From: G963663365 sp963663365
Lineage (GTDB): Bacteria; Hinthialibacterota; Hinthialibacteria; Hinthialibacterales; G963663365
Assembly: GCA_963663365.2 (NCBI GenBank)
Contig: CAXXIH010000008.1
Span: 682,001-746,000, forward strand
DNA length: 64,000 nt
Reading direction: 5' to 3'
The notes beneath the pieces were generated by a model. The model saw nothing but the letters and a program-made list of their open reading frames with translations, ran no database searches and was not told the origin of the DNA. The translations under genes were made by a program, and so were the position numbers. Shown piece by piece: positions 1 through 9,918 of this stretch (within the stretch, counting starts at the first letter, position 1; every line of letters starts with the position of its first letter).

Positions 1-127
1 CACCAAAAGTCTTTTGTGGGGAGCACTTTTAGGGACGATTGCCAACCGGACAATACAAGCAGGTAAATAGGTCACTCTTACTATAACGATGTGGCACGGA
101 AGCACGATCCGATGCGAATTTGAGTTT

Positions 128-1228
128 TCACAGTTCCCTCCACTCTCCTTTATAAAAAGCCCTTGCGGCCGACACGATAAGCGTCAATGCCGTGAGCGGC
201 AGAACGAACATGGTCATAGCTTGGCTGAATATCCTCAGGGAAGAATGCCCGCCAGCCGCTACTATCAAGAATGTGAGATACAAGAAATAATATCCAAAAA
301 ACAGCGCGCCCTCCCAGCGGGAGATACGGTGGCCCGTAAAGAAAATCGGCAAACAGGCAACCGCCACGGCGATCATCACCGGGATGTCAAAATCAAAAGC
401 GGTTTTGGATACCGGAATACCCGAAGGCGCAACGACAGCACTCAATCCCAAAACAGCCAGGATATTAAAAAGATTACTGCCTACGACATTGCCAACAGCA
501 ATATCTGTCTCCCCGCGCAGGCCCGCCACGATAGAAGTCGCCAGTTCGGGCAAAGAAGTCCCCATCGCCACAATGGTTAAGCCGATAATCAGCTCACTGA
601 CTTGAAGCAGCCGGGCAATGGCAACCGATCCCGTTACCAGCAGGTGCGAACCAAAGATCAAAAGCCCCAAGCCGATAACCACCAATCCCGCTTGGGCCGT
701 AATGGATTTCTTCCCGGTATTTTCAATCCGCTCACTGGATTCTTGCGCTTCTGTCTTTTGCTGCACTCCTGCATGACGGCTTGTCCGGATTGTCCATCCC
801 GTATAAACGATGACGCCCCCGAATAAGACCAAGCCTTCCAATCTTCCGATAACCAAATTTCCGCTCATCCAATAGAGCAAAAAAGACGCAACCACAACCA
901 AAGGTACATCAAGCCGCACAACACGTTGCGATACAACCAGCGGCGCGATTAAGGCACATAACCCCAAGATCGCGAGAACATTAAAGATGTTACTACCAAC
1001 AACATTGCCTACGGCGATATCAGCCTGCCCTCTGAAAGCCGACAAAATGCTGACCGTGGCCTCCGGCGCACTGGTCCCGAAGGCAACGACAGTCAGCCCG
1101 ATCACAAGCGGTGAAATTCCCAACATCGCCGCGATGCGGGAAGCGCCCCGCACCAAACATTCCGCACCGATTGTCAGCGCGGTCAGCCCGAACAAGATCA
1201 AGACAGCATTCAATACCATCACAGTCAC
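128..1228 (-). CDS. Calcium/sodium antiporter, CaCA family (YrbG-like)
   Basis: This is a 366-residue inner-membrane cation/Ca2+ exchanger that would extrude Ca2+ in exchange for Na+ or H+. The protein is almost entirely hydrophobic, with two internally repeated halves. Each half carries an alpha-repeat ion-binding motif: GTSAPE with GNVVGSNIFN near the N-terminus, and GTSLPE with GNVVGSNLFN in the second half. Inverted pairs of this kind are the hallmark of the family. A hydrophilic loop around residues 150-175 separates the halves. Length fits the bacterial YrbG group (about 320-370 residues). The gene stands alone, reading leftwards, divergent from the FG-GAP gene to its right. Family assignment is secure; ion specificity is inferred. 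Confidence 0.93.
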   Translation of the reverse strand: MTVMVLNAVLILFGLTALTIGAECLVRGASRIAAMLGISPLVIGLTVVAFGTSAPEATVSILSAFRGQADIAVGNVVGSNIFNVLAILGLCALIAPLVVSQRVVRLDVPLVVVASFLLYWMSGNLVIGRLEGLVLFGGVIVYTGWTIRTSRHAGVQQKTEAQESSERIENTGKKSITAQAGLVVIGLGLLIFGSHLLVTGSVAIARLLQVSELIIGLTIVAMGTSLPELATSIVAGLRGETDIAVGNVVGSNLFNILAVLGLSAVVAPSGIPVSKTAFDFDIPVMIAVAVACLPIFFTGHRISRWEGALFFGYYFLYLTFLIVAAGGHSSLRIFSQAMTMFVLPLTALTLIVSAARAFYKGEWREL

Positions 1229-1361
1229 CCCAAATCCAAAACCTTTCGTCCCAAAATTGCCATGATGACCGGCCTTCTTCTTACTATTGTACTATAATAG
1301 GACGTGGTACGGCCCGCCCGGTTGAATAGTGTCAGCCGAAAAAGCGGCAAGGAGGTCAAGC

Positions 1362-3131
1362 ATGTTGAAACGTCTTCCTCTGTCATTTGGTGTTCTGTTG
1401 GTAATTTACGCCGATGCAAGTCTGCAGGCGTCTTCGCGTTTCCCGAACACACCCATTCCGGCACCCCCGCCTTACGATATGGCGTCGGCCGATTTCAATG
1501 GGGATGGTTTCTGCGACTTGATAACCGTCTCAGTAGGGCCGTCCGGAATCTACTACGACCGTATCCTTCAAGTCCTGCTGAATGACGGTGCGGGAGGCGT
1601 CTCCGAAACTAAAGCCGTACGTAAAGCGGGCGTATGGGACGAACTCGCTACGGCCGAACTGGATGGCGATACCGAGCCGGAAGTCTTGGTCGCTTGGAAT
1701 AGCAGCATCTACCTCCTTGATTTCGACGGAACCGATACATCGATTCCCGGCTTGCCATTGTATACCTTCACTCGCCCGCTTTCAGGCTCCGGCGGTTCAG
1801 CTGAAGTCACAGGCATAGACGCTATCGACCTGGATAAAGACGGTATCACCGAAACGCTTGCCATCACCGCAAACTATGCGGAACCCATAGATGGTGTATA
1901 CCATCGCCTGAGCACGATTGTCGTATTGCAGTTGAGCGGGGAAAGTTGGAAACCATTCAAAGAAATTAAGCGGTTCGATCTGGATTCGCCTGTCGAAATC
2001 GATCAGATTATATGGGTTGACAGCGCGGATGAGGAAACGCCTTTTCTATTCGGTTCTAAAAAAACGGTTCTATACAGTTCACAAAGAGACGATGGCGACG
2101 CGGTCGAAATACAAGATGTGTTCGAAACAGAACCGTCAATCCGCTATTCAAGAATCCATCCTGGACGGATCGCCGATTTTGCAAATCCGGCGGCAGCGCA
2201 AAACAGAGTTATTTCTATAGTGCATGGAAAGATACAATATTTAGAATACACGAAAAACGGTTGCGTTGTAGAAAGCGAATTACAGATGCCTATCACCGGC
2301 GGTACTGTATGCGATTGGAATGCAGATGGTATCGGCGATCTGATTTCATATCAGACCCAGTATTACAGTCCAGACTGCTTCATAATTCTCACCGGAAAAC
2401 CCGAAGGCTACTTCGATAATGGTTTGGAGCCACGCGAAAACATGCCGCCGTTATCACGACACAATTGGCCGGAGACCGGAAGAGAAGTCTTTGGGGATAT
2501 TAACGAAGATGGACTCGAAGACCGCATAAAGTCTTATTATTACAGTATGGGCAATGGACATGAGTCATGGTGGGTTGAAGTTGCCTTTGGCGATGCAATG
2601 GGAGATTTAAGCGAGGCCTACAGGCTGCCCAGCTATCTCTATGAAACGTTTGCTTTATTCGATTTTGACGGGGATGGCCATTTGGATTTGCTTCATGCTC
2701 CAGCAGAATTAACAAAGGTATATTTTTACAGGGGAAAGGGCGATGGGACTTTTTTTGAGCCTGTAGAATCTGAGGTGGCTTGCGCTGGAATCGGAAGCCG
2801 TCCGTTTCTGGGCGATTATAACGGAGATGGATTGGCCGACCTCTTATTCACCAATGGAGGAAGCGACTACGGTGAGTATCCCAAAATCTATATCGGTTTC
2901 GGACATGGGGATGGCGCATTTGGCAATCCCGAATCCTATACAGTTGTTTCGGAAAGCACCATATATGAGGGTTTTTATTTCGGTAGCGCCGACGACTTGA
3001 TAGAAATTGTCGATGCCAATGGCGACGCATTGGATGACATCTGGTTTGGCGGAGATATCATGAGCGTGTGGATCAATCGAGGAACAGACAAGTCAAACGT
3101 CAGCGCTTGGCAAGAATATGATTTAGAGTAA
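1362..3131 (+). CDS. Secreted FG-GAP/VCBS-repeat protein
   Basis: Predicted exported protein of about 589 residues built from FG-GAP-type repeats, which usually form a calcium-binding beta-propeller. Repeated loops of the form DFNGDGFCD, DLDKDGITE, DWNADGIGD, DINEDGLED, DFDGDGHLD, DYNGDGLAD and DANGDALDD are spread along the whole chain. I place the start at the ATG at 1362, because AGGAGGT lies just before it (about 1349-1355) and the following residues form a signal peptide (MLKRLPLSFGVLLVIY). The frame also opens at a GTG at 1329. No catalytic domain is visible, so a binding or structural surface role is likely. It precedes the RND pump by about 125 bases; a functional link is not evident. 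Confidence 0.85.
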   Translation: MLKRLPLSFGVLLVIYADASLQASSRFPNTPIPAPPPYDMASADFNGDGFCDLITVSVGPSGIYYDRILQVLLNDGAGGVSETKAVRKAGVWDELATAELDGDTEPEVLVAWNSSIYLLDFDGTDTSIPGLPLYTFTRPLSGSGGSAEVTGIDAIDLDKDGITETLAITANYAEPIDGVYHRLSTIVVLQLSGESWKPFKEIKRFDLDSPVEIDQIIWVDSADEETPFLFGSKKTVLYSSQRDDGDAVEIQDVFETEPSIRYSRIHPGRIADFANPAAAQNRVISIVHGKIQYLEYTKNGCVVESELQMPITGGTVCDWNADGIGDLISYQTQYYSPDCFIILTGKPEGYFDNGLEPRENMPPLSRHNWPETGREVFGDINEDGLEDRIKSYYYSMGNGHESWWVEVAFGDAMGDLSEAYRLPSYLYETFALFDFDGDGHLDLLHAPAELTKVYFYRGKGDGTFFEPVESEVACAGIGSRPFLGDYNGDGLADLLFTNGGSDYGEYPKIYIGFGHGDGAFGNPESYTVVSESTIYEGFYFGSADDLIEIVDANGDALDDIWFGGDIMSVWINRGTDKSNVSAWQEYDLE

Positions 3132-3255
3132 TTTTCTACCATTTTCCCAGCAGCGTCCAATTTCATGCCATGTATTATCCCGCACCATCTGTTGAATCTT
3201 TGCTAAAGCGGAGTAGCATAGAAATGTTGAAAAGACGATAGGGGCAGAATCGGCA

Positions 3256-6200
3256 ATGGCGTCTATATCGATCACACAAAAAATCGTTGAAGTTTTTCTG
3301 CGTTCCAGTCTGTCTATTCTTTTGATCGTTATCTCCTTGTTGCTGGGTGCCGCCGCGCTGCTAATTACGCCTCGTGAAGAAGAGCCGCAAATCGTCGTCC
3401 CCATGGCCGATGTCTATGTTCAGGCTCCGGGGCTGTCGGCGGAACAAGTCGAACGGCAGATATCCACACGTCTAGAGAAACTCCTTTACCAGATTGACGG
3501 CGTGGAGCATGTCTATTCCATGTCCAAACCGGGCATGGCGATTGTTACGGTTCGGTTCTACGTTGGAGAAGACCGCGAAGACTCTCTGGTTAAAATCTAC
3601 AACAAAGTCCAGTCCAATACCGACAATGTCACGGCGGATATAACCTCCTGGGTAGTCAAACCGGTGGAAATCGATGACGTTCCGATTGTCGTTGCAACCT
3701 TGTGGAGTGACGATCCGGAATCGGTTTCGGATTACGGATTGCGGCGGATCGCGGAAGAACTCGAAATCGAGCTGCAGGGGGTTGAAAACACCAACAAGAC
3801 ATGGGTAGTCGGCGGGCGTCAACGGCAGGTCCTTGTCGAACTTATGCCGGATGCCTTAGCGGCCCGTAGAACAACACCACTAGAAGTAGCTTGGGCCTTG
3901 GGTGTTTCTAATGTGCGCGTCAAAGCCGGTCAAAGCAACCATCTGGACCAGACCTATTTGGTCGATTCCGGCGTTTTTATCGAGGGAGTGCATGCGCTTC
4001 CCTCCCTCGTTGTGAATGTCGTAGATGGCGTCCCGGTCTATTTGCGGGATGTGGCTGAAATCCGGGATGGCCCGGCGGAACCGGTTTCATACAGCTGGAT
4101 CGGCTTTGGATCGGCGGAGACAATCGAAGCCAAAAACGCTCAAGAACCTTATTATCCTGCTGTACATATCGCCGTCGCCAAGAAAAAGGGAACAAACGCC
4201 GTCTGGGTGGCGCAGGCCGTAGAAAAGCGGCTTGAAGAATTAAAAGAGTCACACTTGCCGGAGCATGTCCATGTCCGCATCACACGGGATTATGGCGAGA
4301 CGGCAAACCATAAGGTGAACGAACTTGTAGAGAACCTGGCCGTTGCCATCATCATTGTTATCGGGCTAATTGCCTTCACCTTGGGCTGGCGCGAGGCGTT
4401 AATCGTTGCGGTTGCCGTGCCGATCACTTTCTCATTGACGTTACTCGTTAATTATTTAACCGGGTATACGATTAACCGGGTAACGCTGTTCGCTTTAACA
4501 CTGGCCTTGGGCTTGGTGGTGGACGATCCGATTGTGGATGTGGAAAACATCTACCGCCACCTCAAGATGCGTAAAGAAAAACCATTGCAGGCGGTGTTAT
4601 CGGCGGTTAATGAGGTACGCCCCCCGATTATCCTCGCCACGTTGGCAGTCATTATTTCATTTATCCCGCTCTTTTTCATCACAGGAATGATGGGACCGTA
4701 TATGCGGCCTATGGCGCTGAATGTTCCCCTCTCGATGCTAATGTCGTTGATCGTGGCATTCACGATAACACCATGGATGAGTTATCACGTTCTGAAATCC
4801 GAGTCCGGACGCAAGGATGAAGAAGCCTGGAGCCTCGAGCGTTCCGCCATTTACCGCATCTATTCAAAGGTTCTCAATCCCTTCTTAGAAAGAACTTCAC
4901 TGGCCTGGGGATTCCTGGGGCTTGTGGTAGTTCTGTTCGGCTTTGCGTTTTGGCTTGCGGCAGCGCGTTTGGTGCCATTAAAGATGCTTCCTTTCGACAA
5001 CAAAAACGAATTCCAAGTCGTTGTCGATATGCCCGAAGGCACAAGCCTGGAACGGACAGATGGAGCGTTGCGGGCCTTGGCCGATGTTTTACGCGGGCTT
5101 CCTGAAGTGCGGGATGTCACGCTCTTCTCGGGTATCGCGTCACCGATGGACTTTAACGGCATGGTCCGTCACTACTATCTGCGCGAAGGAAACAACGTCG
5201 GCGATATCCGTATCAACCTGGTTCCTAAAAGAGACCGTGTCCACCAATCCCATGAAATCCTCTTACGTATCCGGGATGAATTGGAAGCGGCCGCTCAAGA
5301 CTGGAATGCAAACATCAAACTGTTAGAGATGCCGCCCGGCCCGCCGGTAATTGCCACGGTCGTGGCGGAGATTTACGGCGATCCGGAGGTTCCCTACCAA
5401 GATCTGCAAACGGCCGCCTTATCTGTTGCAGATCGGTTGAGCAAAGAACCTCTGGTGGTTGATATCGATACCAGTGTCGAAGCGGACCAAACCAAATGGA
5501 CATTTGCGCTCGATAAAGAGAAGGCCGCCCTTTCCGGTGTATCGACTGAGGATGTCGCCGCAACACTTCAACTAGCGCTTTCAGGCAACGCAGCCACACG
5601 TATGCAACTTCCTGAAGAGGTAAATCCGCTGCAAGTGGTCTTGCAGCTGCCACGAAAAATGCGTTCATCGCTGCAGGAATTGCGTTCCCTATACGTAAAA
5701 GGGCTCCCCGGGATTGCCAAAACCAGCGAGGCGGGCGGTTTGCGAGCAGCAGCAGTGCCATTGGTGCAAATCGGTGAACTGGGAAAACTTCAAGAAGAAG
5801 TCCAAGACCAAATGATTTATCATAAGGACCTAAAAAGGGTCGCTTATGTTTTTGCTGAGGTGGCCGGGCGCGCACCCGCCGAAGCCATTGTCGATACGCA
5901 ATTCGATCAAATCGGCCAGGATGAGGCATCTCCCCCCGAGCAGGCCCGCCCCCTTTCTTCCCGAACATTCTTCTCGAATGGCGGCGGGATTCCTTGGTCG
6001 ATCTCAGATGGCATCCACGTGATTTGGAATGGAGAAGGAGAGTGGCAAATCACACTGGATGTCTTACGCGATTTGGGGCTTGCTTTTGCCGCGGCATGTT
6101 TGGGAATTTACGTTTTGTTGATCTACCAAACGGGATCGTATTTCATGCCTTTGATTTTGATGATCTCAATCCCGCTGACCATGATCGGCATACTCCCCGG

Positions 6201-6627
6201 TTTTTGGTTGCTGAATCAGGTCGGCACGCGGATGGTCGAGTTGTACCCCAATCCGGTTTTCTTTACGGCCACAGCCATGATCGGCATGATCGCCCTTTCC
6301 GGTATTGCCGTTCGTAATGCAATCCTTTTAATTGAATTCGTCCACGAATCCTTAAAAAAGGATATGCCTTTGCGTGAGGCGCTTTTAGCGGCGGGCGCGG
6401 TTCGGTTCCGGCCCATTTTCCTTACGGCGGGAACGGCGATGTTAGCCGCCTGGCCGATTACGTTGGATCCGATCTTTTCCGGTCTGGCCTGGGCGTTGAT
6501 TTTTGGCTTATTCGTTTCGACAGCGTTTACACTGATCGTCATTCCTCTGACTTATAATCTTGTTTACCGCAATCGCCCCGGTCACGGATTGCAACAGAAT
6601 ATCAACATCGGGAACGAAGAATCATGA
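3256..6627 (+). CDS. RND efflux permease, AcrB/HAE1-like
   Basis: Inner-membrane proton-driven efflux pump of 1,123 residues, the usual size for the AcrB/AcrD/AcrF superfamily. An N-terminal TM is followed by a large periplasmic porter loop, a TM block containing the paired acids of TM4 (D423, D424 in LVVDDPIVDVEN), a second periplasmic loop and the C-terminal TM block (IALSGIAVRNAILLIEF). The N-terminal signature TPREEEPQIVVPMADV places it in a subgroup often seen in environmental bacteria. The stop overlaps the start of the adaptor gene (ATGA at 6624-6627), so the two are translationally coupled. Permease-before-adaptor is the reverse of the common order, and no outer-membrane TolC-type gene is present. 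Substrate unknown. Confidence 0.95.
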   Translation: MASISITQKIVEVFLRSSLSILLIVISLLLGAAALLITPREEEPQIVVPMADVYVQAPGLSAEQVERQISTRLEKLLYQIDGVEHVYSMSKPGMAIVTVRFYVGEDREDSLVKIYNKVQSNTDNVTADITSWVVKPVEIDDVPIVVATLWSDDPESVSDYGLRRIAEELEIELQGVENTNKTWVVGGRQRQVLVELMPDALAARRTTPLEVAWALGVSNVRVKAGQSNHLDQTYLVDSGVFIEGVHALPSLVVNVVDGVPVYLRDVAEIRDGPAEPVSYSWIGFGSAETIEAKNAQEPYYPAVHIAVAKKKGTNAVWVAQAVEKRLEELKESHLPEHVHVRITRDYGETANHKVNELVENLAVAIIIVIGLIAFTLGWREALIVAVAVPITFSLTLLVNYLTGYTINRVTLFALTLALGLVVDDPIVDVENIYRHLKMRKEKPLQAVLSAVNEVRPPIILATLAVIISFIPLFFITGMMGPYMRPMALNVPLSMLMSLIVAFTITPWMSYHVLKSESGRKDEEAWSLERSAIYRIYSKVLNPFLERTSLAWGFLGLVVVLFGFAFWLAAARLVPLKMLPFDNKNEFQVVVDMPEGTSLERTDGALRALADVLRGLPEVRDVTLFSGIASPMDFNGMVRHYYLREGNNVGDIRINLVPKRDRVHQSHEILLRIRDELEAAAQDWNANIKLLEMPPGPPVIATVVAEIYGDPEVPYQDLQTAALSVADRLSKEPLVVDIDTSVEADQTKWTFALDKEKAALSGVSTEDVAATLQLALSGNAATRMQLPEEVNPLQVVLQLPRKMRSSLQELRSLYVKGLPGIAKTSEAGGLRAAAVPLVQIGELGKLQEEVQDQMIYHKDLKRVAYVFAEVAGRAPAEAIVDTQFDQIGQDEASPPEQARPLSSRTFFSNGGGIPWSISDGIHVIWNGEGEWQITLDVLRDLGLAFAAACLGIYVLLIYQTGSYFMPLILMISIPLTMIGILPGFWLLNQVGTRMVELYPNPVFFTATAMIGMIALSGIAVRNAILLIEFVHESLKKDMPLREALLAAGAVRFRPIFLTAGTAMLAAWPITLDPIFSGLAWALIFGLFVSTAFTLIVIPLTYNLVYRNRPGHGLQQNINIGNEES

Positions 6628-7709
6628 AAAAGACTCACTTCACAGTTCCGATTTTAAAGGCCGTTGCAGGCCTACTCGTACTGGTCATCATCGTCGTTTG
6701 GATGTCCGGAGGCTTCAGAGACAAGATCAGCCCGGATGCCGAAAGCGATATTCCTGCAAGGGCAATATGGCAAGGTCCGACAGCCGATGTCGAGGCAGAA
6801 TCGCAGACGGTTATCGAACAGGTTGTGGGTTCGATTCAGGCCGCCAAACGTACCACGGTTTCCTCAAAGATTCTCGCGCAGGTTCTAAAAGTCCATGTAA
6901 ATGCCGGGGATATCGTAAAAGAAGGCCAAACCATCATTGAACTGGATGCACGCGACCTTAAGGCCCGCGTGGAACAAGCCCAGCAGCAAACGGAATCCGC
7001 CAAAGCGACCTTGGACCGCGCACAGTCTGACTTTCAGCGGGCTGAAAATCTGTTAAAAACGGGAAACATTTCACAAAGCCAAATGGATTCGGCCCGTGCC
7101 GAGAGAGATGTCGCCCTCGCAGCCTGGGAGCAGGCCAAACGCGCCGTGGACGAAGCACAGGTTGCATTAACATACGCCAAAATCAGCGCCCCCGTTTCCG
7201 GGCGCGTTGTAGAGCGCTTGGTGGAACCGGGCGACACCGTGGCCCCCGGGCAGAATGTTCTTTCGATATATGATCCTCAAACCATGCGGCTTGAAGTTCC
7301 CGTACGCGAATCGGTTCTATCCGCCTTAGACCGCGAAAAAATCGGCGTCTCCATTGACGCCTTACAGGTGGAGCTGAACGGACAAGTCGATGAGATCGTA
7401 CCCCAAGCCGAAACCGGTTCGAGAACGTTTCTCGTAAAAGTGACATTGCCCAAACAAGAAGGGCTTTACCCGGGGATGTTTGGCCGTCTCACAATTCCTG
7501 TCGGAAGCCGCGAACAAATCTTCGTTCCAATGAACAGCATTGAAAGCGTCGGCCAGCTTGATTTTGTGCAGGTCGTTGACGCTGAAAACCGGCTGCATCG
7601 AAGATTCGTGACCTTAGGCAGAAAAACCACCGATAACCGGATTGAAGTCTTGAGCGGTCTCAAAGCCGGTGAAAAAATCGCGCTTAAAGCAGATCGCCAA
7701 TCCGTATAA
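6624..7709 (+). CDS. RND periplasmic adaptor (membrane fusion protein)
   Basis: HlyD/AcrA-family adaptor of 361 residues that should bridge the upstream RND permease to an outer-membrane channel. An N-terminal membrane anchor (about residues 10-28) is followed by a split lipoyl domain (VHVNAGDIVKEGQTIIELD and, after the hairpin, ISAPVSGRVVERLVEPGD). The coiled-coil hairpin around residues 92-165 is rich in A, E, Q and K, and beta-barrel and membrane-proximal domains follow. There is no lipobox, so anchoring is by the N-terminal helix. The start codon overlaps the stop of the permease by four bases. The gene ends 53 bases before the convergent Spy-like gene. Confidence 0.94.
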   Translation: MKKTHFTVPILKAVAGLLVLVIIVVWMSGGFRDKISPDAESDIPARAIWQGPTADVEAESQTVIEQVVGSIQAAKRTTVSSKILAQVLKVHVNAGDIVKEGQTIIELDARDLKARVEQAQQQTESAKATLDRAQSDFQRAENLLKTGNISQSQMDSARAERDVALAAWEQAKRAVDEAQVALTYAKISAPVSGRVVERLVEPGDTVAPGQNVLSIYDPQTMRLEVPVRESVLSALDREKIGVSIDALQVELNGQVDEIVPQAETGSRTFLVKVTLPKQEGLYPGMFGRLTIPVGSREQIFVPMNSIESVGQLDFVQVVDAENRLHRRFVTLGRKTTDNRIEVLSGLKAGEKIALKADRQSV

Positions 7710-7762
7710 TAAACTGCGCGGCGCCCTAAATAAGGAAAAACAGCACTCGTCCGCGTTTCCTG

Positions 7763-8407
7763 CTATTTCTTGTTGCCTTTTCCTTTATTGGCTTTCGCAT
7801 TCGATTTCTTTTCTTTGTTCGACTTTTCGGCTGCCTTGGAAGAATTGCCCTTTTTCTTATTTTCGTTCTTTTCCTTCTTATGCTTTGCAATTTCCTGCTT
7901 TTGCTCTTGGGTCAGGACTTCATCCAACACACCTTCCAAATCCTTATCCTCCTCGAGCATCAGCCTGCCGATTTCCGCTTTTTGCTCCTTGGATATTTTG
8001 ACTTTCTTGGCGGCGTTTCGAATTTCCCGATTACGATGCTTGGGATTGTGACTCCAACCGAATTTCCGGGCATCGTGCTCTCCCAGCAAATCAGGCAGCC
8101 CATTATAGGATTTGAGTTTCTCTTTTTGCTCCTCGTCCAAGACCTCTTCTATTTTGTCATTCCGCTTCCGATAAATTTCTTCAACCTTTTTTTGAATATC
8201 GTTTTCTTGCTCGGCAATATCCTTAAGGATTCCTTCGACCTTCGTGACCTGTTCCGTTTTAAGATCAAGTGACGAGCGAAGTTGTTCAACCTGATCTTTT
8301 GCGATATCGCCCAGAATTGCCTTCACATCGCTTTGCGCAGATAACGATGTTGGGACAAACAAAACCAGCATGGGAACATAGAGTACGTATTTGTGCAATT
8401 GCCGCAT
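7763..8407 (-). CDS. Periplasmic Spy/CpxP-like protein with lysine-rich tail
   Basis: Exported 214-residue protein. A signal peptide ends near LSAQ-S (residues 22-26). The mature part is helical and charged, with Spy/CpxP-style elements: LDLKTEQVTKVEGIL, VLDEEQKEKL, VKISKEQKAEIGRLM and VLTQEQKQEI, resembling the LTxxQ repeats of periplasmic stress chaperones. The last 45 or so residues are almost only K, N, E, A and G, a strongly basic disordered tail absent from CpxP or Spy; it may bind acidic polymers or nucleic acid. The gene converges with the RND adaptor. Function as a chaperone or stress sensor is inferred from weak motif similarity only. Confidence 0.6.
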   Translation of the reverse strand: MRQLHKYVLYVPMLVLFVPTSLSAQSDVKAILGDIAKDQVEQLRSSLDLKTEQVTKVEGILKDIAEQENDIQKKVEEIYRKRNDKIEEVLDEEQKEKLKSYNGLPDLLGEHDARKFGWSHNPKHRNREIRNAAKKVKISKEQKAEIGRLMLEEDKDLEGVLDEVLTQEQKQEIAKHKKEKNENKKKGNSSKAAEKSNKEKKSNAKANKGKGNKK

Positions 8408-8767
8408 GACTCACTTCTCCTTTACCCGTTCGGTAATGTACTCCCCACACCCTACATAGGCTTCCCGTATGGCAAAGATAATACACATTGCCGCAAAAAT
8501 CTTCTATTTGCCCTGCCCCAAAACATCCATTTTATGCAAATACAAATTGCCAAATCAGCCGGTAAATAGGCCATTCATTTGGGAATGATTCAAATTCAAC
8601 ACGGGATCATTAACAGACGGCAGGTAGCGACAATTATTCCATCTGCAAATATAAATCAACACCCCAAAGGAAAGTTCAATGGACAATCGCCTGTTGGAAG
8701 CCTACATCCCAACAACCATCATAGAACAAATATCCCAACAATCCGGAATAAAAGAGATTATTACGGA

Positions 8768-9901
8768 TTATTGTGTCGTAACCGCTTCGTCGGATTTCAT
8801 TGTCGCGGGATCTTCATGACAGATTGTGCAGGATCCTTTTGTACCCACACCTTCCTCATGACAATCCGTGCAGTCGAAACCGGAATGCATTTCATCCAGC
8901 GGCACACCAGCCACAATCTTGTGGTCAAATGTCTGGCTGTTCCACCCATCGGTATGGCAGGATACACAGTCGGTGCTCAGTTTTTCGAATTCACCGATAT
9001 GCTTGTGGCATTGCCTGCAACGCAATGAAGTGTGATATTGTTTCAGCGGCCAGCCCGTAGAATCGTGCACAAAAAGATCATCCGGATTTCTTCCGTGACA
9101 AAAACCACAGTCTTCATCTCCATGGCAGGTAAAGCAGACATCATGCAAATCGATCTCAGCCAATTGCCCCATGGGGTGCAGTTCTTCATCGTGAACATGA
9201 CAACGCTTACAGCCCTGCTGTTGGTGGCATGACGAGCAACTCCAATCCATATAGAGCTGGGCATGATTTTTATGATGGAAAGGCACTTTATCGTTTTCAT
9301 CAAACTCGGTGTTAAAAACGATCAGTTCCTTCATTTCAATTGGTTGGTAATGAGAATGCTCAAATGGTTTCGTGGCCGTACCGTTTAAACGCCCGCCTGC
9401 CTTTTTTTCATGGCAGACTTCACAAGCCGTATCCTTATCCCATTCGGTATGGCAACCAAGACACTGCCGGTGATAGGCGCCCTTTAATCCCGGCTGGGCG
9501 ATATCTTCATGAATGATATCCTGGGGATGGCAGCTTATGCACTTTGCATGCGGTTGCCCTTCGGGAGTGAAGTGGTGACAAGTCTCGCACCCGCTGGCCA
9601 TGGTAACCATATCCGAGTGCGCCTTGTGATTGAAACGCACAGGAACATAAAGGTCTTCAAGCGCATCCAAGATGACAATATCCGGAACAACTTCTTCAAC
9701 GACATCCATTTCATGCCGGGGACATACGCGCAAACAAGGATTCTCTTTTGTGGGATTTGGGCAACTATGGCAATTCATACAATCCATAGACTCGCCGTGC
9801 ATCTCCTGAGCCGCTACAGCCATAGGTAACACACTCGCCACTGCAATACTCAACAATCCTTGAAATAAAATGGTCTTATAGCCGAACCTGTTCATGATCA
9901 A
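8768..9901 (-). CDS. Periplasmic 13-haem c-type cytochrome
   Basis: Exported 377-residue multihaem cytochrome. A signal peptide (residues 6-32, ending AVAAQE) is followed by thirteen CXXCH haem c motifs: CMNCH, CETCH, CISCH, CLGCH, CEVCH, CSSCH, CKRCH, CFTCH, CGFCH, CRQCH, CVSCH, CTDCH and CTICH. Many extra His residues are available as distal ligands. It is the last gene of a right-to-left operon after the Fe-S and NrfD-like subunits, 17 bases downstream of the latter. It should be the periplasmic electron acceptor (or donor) of that membrane complex, as in Hmc and Cbc-type complexes of sulfate- and metal-reducing bacteria. The onward partner is unknown. Confidence 0.93.
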   Translation of the reverse strand: MIMNRFGYKTILFQGLLSIAVASVLPMAVAAQEMHGESMDCMNCHSCPNPTKENPCLRVCPRHEMDVVEEVVPDIVILDALEDLYVPVRFNHKAHSDMVTMASGCETCHHFTPEGQPHAKCISCHPQDIIHEDIAQPGLKGAYHRQCLGCHTEWDKDTACEVCHEKKAGGRLNGTATKPFEHSHYQPIEMKELIVFNTEFDENDKVPFHHKNHAQLYMDWSCSSCHQQQGCKRCHVHDEELHPMGQLAEIDLHDVCFTCHGDEDCGFCHGRNPDDLFVHDSTGWPLKQYHTSLRCRQCHKHIGEFEKLSTDCVSCHTDGWNSQTFDHKIVAGVPLDEMHSGFDCTDCHEEGVGTKGSCTICHEDPATMKSDEAVTTQ

Positions 9902-9918
9902 TCGCGCCCTCGCGCAAC

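Noticed and set aside
89..580. Open frame of 163 codons on the plus strand
   Set aside because: It runs antisense through the well-supported cation antiporter, has no ribosome site and a composition that mirrors the gene opposite.
5315..5968. 217-codon minus-strand open frame
   Set aside because: Lies wholly inside the RND permease gene on the opposite strand; no family features.
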